A program made the translations under genes and the position numbers. This document shows, piece after piece, positions 63,201-64,000 of a DNA stretch of 64,000 nt; position 1 is the first letter of the stretch, and each line of letters opens with the position of its first letter. Source of the stretch: Lachnospiraceae bacterium (GTDB lineage Bacteria; Bacillota; Clostridia; Lachnospirales; Lachnospiraceae); contig JAFUNK010000003.1 of the NCBI GenBank assembly GCA_017482205.1, forward strand, positions 34,397-98,396. Direction: 5' to 3'. The notes under the pieces are model-generated. The model searched no databases, was not told the origin of the DNA, and saw only the letters and a program-made list of their open reading frames with translations.

Positions 63201-63717
63201 GATTGGCGATTTCTCCTATCAGAAGAAGTCCATCTGGCTTACCTACATACCGGAAACTTACAAGCTTAATAAGGTGCTTAAGGGTATGCATACCCTTGTA
63301 TTTGAATCTGCTGACGGTTACGACATCCATGGTTTCTGTTTTGAAAAGCATGCAAAAGAGTTTGCTGAAATTGCAGCAGTGGACAATGACAGTATCTATG
63401 GTGACAAATTTACGGTAGAGGCGGATGCGGTTACCGGAATCGGTAATAACGTATTGCTTGAGTTTGGTGAGTTTGACTTTAGCGAAGAAACCCCTTCCAA
63501 GCTGGTGATTACAGGTAAATCAGACCTGACTAAGAACAGTATCAATGTCATTGTAAAGGGCGATACCGAAAACCGTATTACTGTGGAATTTGCAGGTGCA
63601 GCAGAGTATACGGAAAGAGAGTTTGCCATGGAAGGTATCAAAGGCAAATGCCAGATTTTCTTTGTGTTCCTGCCGGGCAGTGACTTTGACTTTAAGGCGT
63701 TTAGGTTTGTGAAATAG
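60271..63717 (+). CDS. Glycoside hydrolase family 2 (beta-galactosidase type)
   Basis: A 1148-residue retaining glycosidase. The GH2 sugar-binding domain begins with DFVRVDIPHDWLIYD and GWYRRTL. The immunoglobulin-like and TIM-barrel domains follow (KLHGCCEHHDLGSLGAA, RTSHNMPAVELMELADEMG). Catalytic Glu388 is in GWSIGNEIYD and Glu467 in YGSETAS. After residue 570 come a DUF4982-like Ig domain (SPFVHIFPHWDFNEGQDIDV), further Ig-like domains and a C-terminal carbohydrate-binding-like domain. No signal peptide. Substrate specificity (beta-galactosides or beta-glucuronides) is not settled by the motifs. Confidence 0.9.
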   Translation: MSIKTLFCDNWEFSKNPIGTEYAQAKDFVRVDIPHDWLIYDTKNLYETSTGWYRRTLDYKKSEERVALRFEGVYMDSYVYVNGTLAWEWKYGYSTFEFDITDLLKEGENIITVRVDHREPNSRWYSGAGIYRKVWLKTYPACHLVTDGIYISADTNGKVTVTTEAARPKDTPAAELSVRHRIMDGENVLAQVERSCPAFDKSRMPQVILQEGNAYSVNTDYLQVEDPMLWDIENPKCYTCVTELLRNGEIIDKEENIFGFKKAEFTADKGFFLNDRHVKLHGCCEHHDLGSLGAAVNKTAIRRKLKMLRTMGVNAIRTSHNMPAVELMELADEMGFLILSEGFDMWEMPKTTYDYARFFPEWVDKDVASWVRRDRNHPSLIGWSIGNEIYDTHASERGQEITSLLLGLVREHDPRSNGYVTIGSNFMQGENAQKCADIVKLAGYNYAERLYEEQHGAHPDWMIYGSETASVIQSRGIYHFPLSQQMLANDDEQCSSLGNCATGWGAKNTEYCIIADRDAEYCAGQFIWTGFDYIGEPTPYSTKNSYFGQIDTAGFPKDSAYVFRAEWTDYKKSPFVHIFPHWDFNEGQDIDVRVTSNAPKVKLFFNGEEIGEKEIDHAHGQELTLDVILPYKKGELCAVAYDETDAEIARDCKKSFGDTTEIRLTPDKTELKADGEDLVFIDISAYDEAGEFVANANNRVFVSVSGAGRLVGLDNGDSTDFEQYKGTSRRLFSGKLMAIVAAKTEAGEVEVKVSSTGLPESSLTLQAVEAPVQAGVSAIMENAEREADCADALQDVPVRKIELTGENTVFNAERMEMQFKAVIRPTNATYAETVEYRITTVLGITSNLAEITSVENGVVTVRCLGDGEFYLRALCKNGTDKYHVISTLKLKGEGIGSASFNPYELVLGGLHTVASENIGNGIQHGAKFAWEKSWFGFENVDFGKVGSDTITFPIFANCTNAVGIKVYDGIPGQGGELIGDFSYQKKSIWLTYIPETYKLNKVLKGMHTLVFESADGYDIHGFCFEKHAKEFAEIAAVDNDSIYGDKFTVEADAVTGIGNNVLLEFGEFDFSEETPSKLVITGKSDLTKNSINVIVKGDTENRITVEFAGAAEYTEREFAMEGIKGKCQIFFVFLPGSDFDFKAFRFVK

Positions 63718-63744
63718 TAGATTGAACCATAACTGAAACTTTAT

Positions 63745-63787
63745 AAACATCCCATATGCAACCAGCATATGGGATGTTTGTTTTTTG
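63745..63787 (+). terminator. Rho-independent terminator of GH2 gene
   Basis: AAACATCCCATATGC (63745-63759) pairs perfectly with GCATATGGGATGTTT (63765-63779) around a 5-nt loop, followed by GTTTTTTG. Confidence 0.9.
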
Positions 63788-63873
63788 AGGAATATAAAGT
63801 AATAAATTATAAAAATTTTCGTGAAACGCTATGGTGAAGCATAAAAATGTGTGATAAGGTAATAAAAGAGAAT

Positions 63874-63905
63874 TTATGCATTCAAGTTCTAAAGCAAATG
63901 CATAA
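63874..63905. promoter_or_regulatory. Operator-like inverted repeat before partial gene
   Basis: TTATGCATT (63874-63882) and AATGCATAA (63897-63905) are perfect 9-bp inverted arms with 14 bp between, 30 bp upstream of the last start codon. This suits a dimeric regulator site; no clear -35/-10 pair is visible. Confidence 0.35.
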
Positions 63906-63934
63906 TACAGAATATTGAACATAGGGGGATGCAA

Positions 63935-64000
63935 ATGTACAGAATAGACACCGAAAAACTGGCAAATTTTAAAGACGCTACAACCGGTTTGAGGGAAGGA
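63935..64000 (+). CDS. Start of a gene cut by the window end
   Basis: The ATG at 63935 follows AGGGGGA and opens a frame with no stop to the window end: MYRIDTEKLANFKDATTGLR. Only 22 codons are visible, too few for a family assignment. Confidence 0.5.
   Translation, partial: MYRIDTEKLANFKDATTGLREG

Overview
The window is chromosomal DNA of a low-to-mid GC Gram-positive anaerobe. Operon content (rimP-nusA-ylxR-ylxQ-infB-rbfA-nrnA-truB, ppdK, indolepyruvate oxidoreductase, DUF5050, DUF4190 and DUF1848 proteins, a GH2 enzyme with extra C-terminal domains) and strong AGGAGG ribosome binding sites point to the Firmicutes, class Clostridia, most likely a gut-type Lachnospiraceae. This placement rests on recognised protein families, not on a search. 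I found no rRNA, tRNA, CRISPR array, prophage or intact insertion sequence.

Layout. 0-3.4 kb: folate operon (folE, an HD hydrolase, folP, a folB-folK fusion, a small membrane protein). 3.6-12 kb: aromatic 2-oxo acid and arylacetate operon (two phenylacetate-CoA ligases flanking iorA-iorB, a double-ACT protein, a sodium:solute symporter), then a DUF3592-like membrane protein. 12.1-21.7 kb: translation and ribosome maturation operon from rimP to truB, then ribF. It starts at a good sigma-A promoter with a palindromic leader, carries a 151-bp hairpin between infB and rbfA, and has a 54-bp dyad tandem array between truB and ribF. 21.8-29.5 kb: a secreted NlpC/P60 hydrolase, an ArsR/SmtB metal sensor, a frameshifted DUF4190 gene, a His-rich zinc/cadmium-type P1B ATPase with an SmtB-like operator, a MATE pump and a DUF5050 protein. 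29.6-37.4 kb: pheA, a DUF815 ATPase, ppx/gppA, ppk1, maf and a gph-like phosphatase. 37.4-42.8 kb: PHP phosphoesterase, ABC-F ATPase, an MFS carrier and a glycerophosphodiesterase. 42.8-48.6 kb: a duplicated HTH-TPR regulator convergent with an unannotated 47-residue secreted peptide, a 1-kb regulatory-looking intergenic region, and ppdK. 48.6-57.2 kb: DUF1848, a repeat-bearing DUF5050 protein, a three-module AAA+ protein, a Sel1 protein, an eroded CbiT-like protein and cysK. 57.2-64 kb: a HigB/HigA-type toxin-antitoxin pair, then a sialate O-acetylesterase and a large GH2 glycosidase for glycan use.

The most interesting non-routine signals are: (i) the HTH-TPR regulator, secreted mini-peptide and 57-bp inverted repeat at 42.8-44.9 kb, which look like a PlcR/PapR-style peptide-sensing module; (ii) a family of long palindromic intergenic elements with a conserved core of about 90-140 bp nested inside different terminator-like arms, plus one core-less copy; (iii) two independent arrays of alternating inverted motifs (20.35-20.61 kb and 45.25-45.49 kb); and (iv) an inverted duplication of the 3' end of the PHP gene around one of the palindromic elements.
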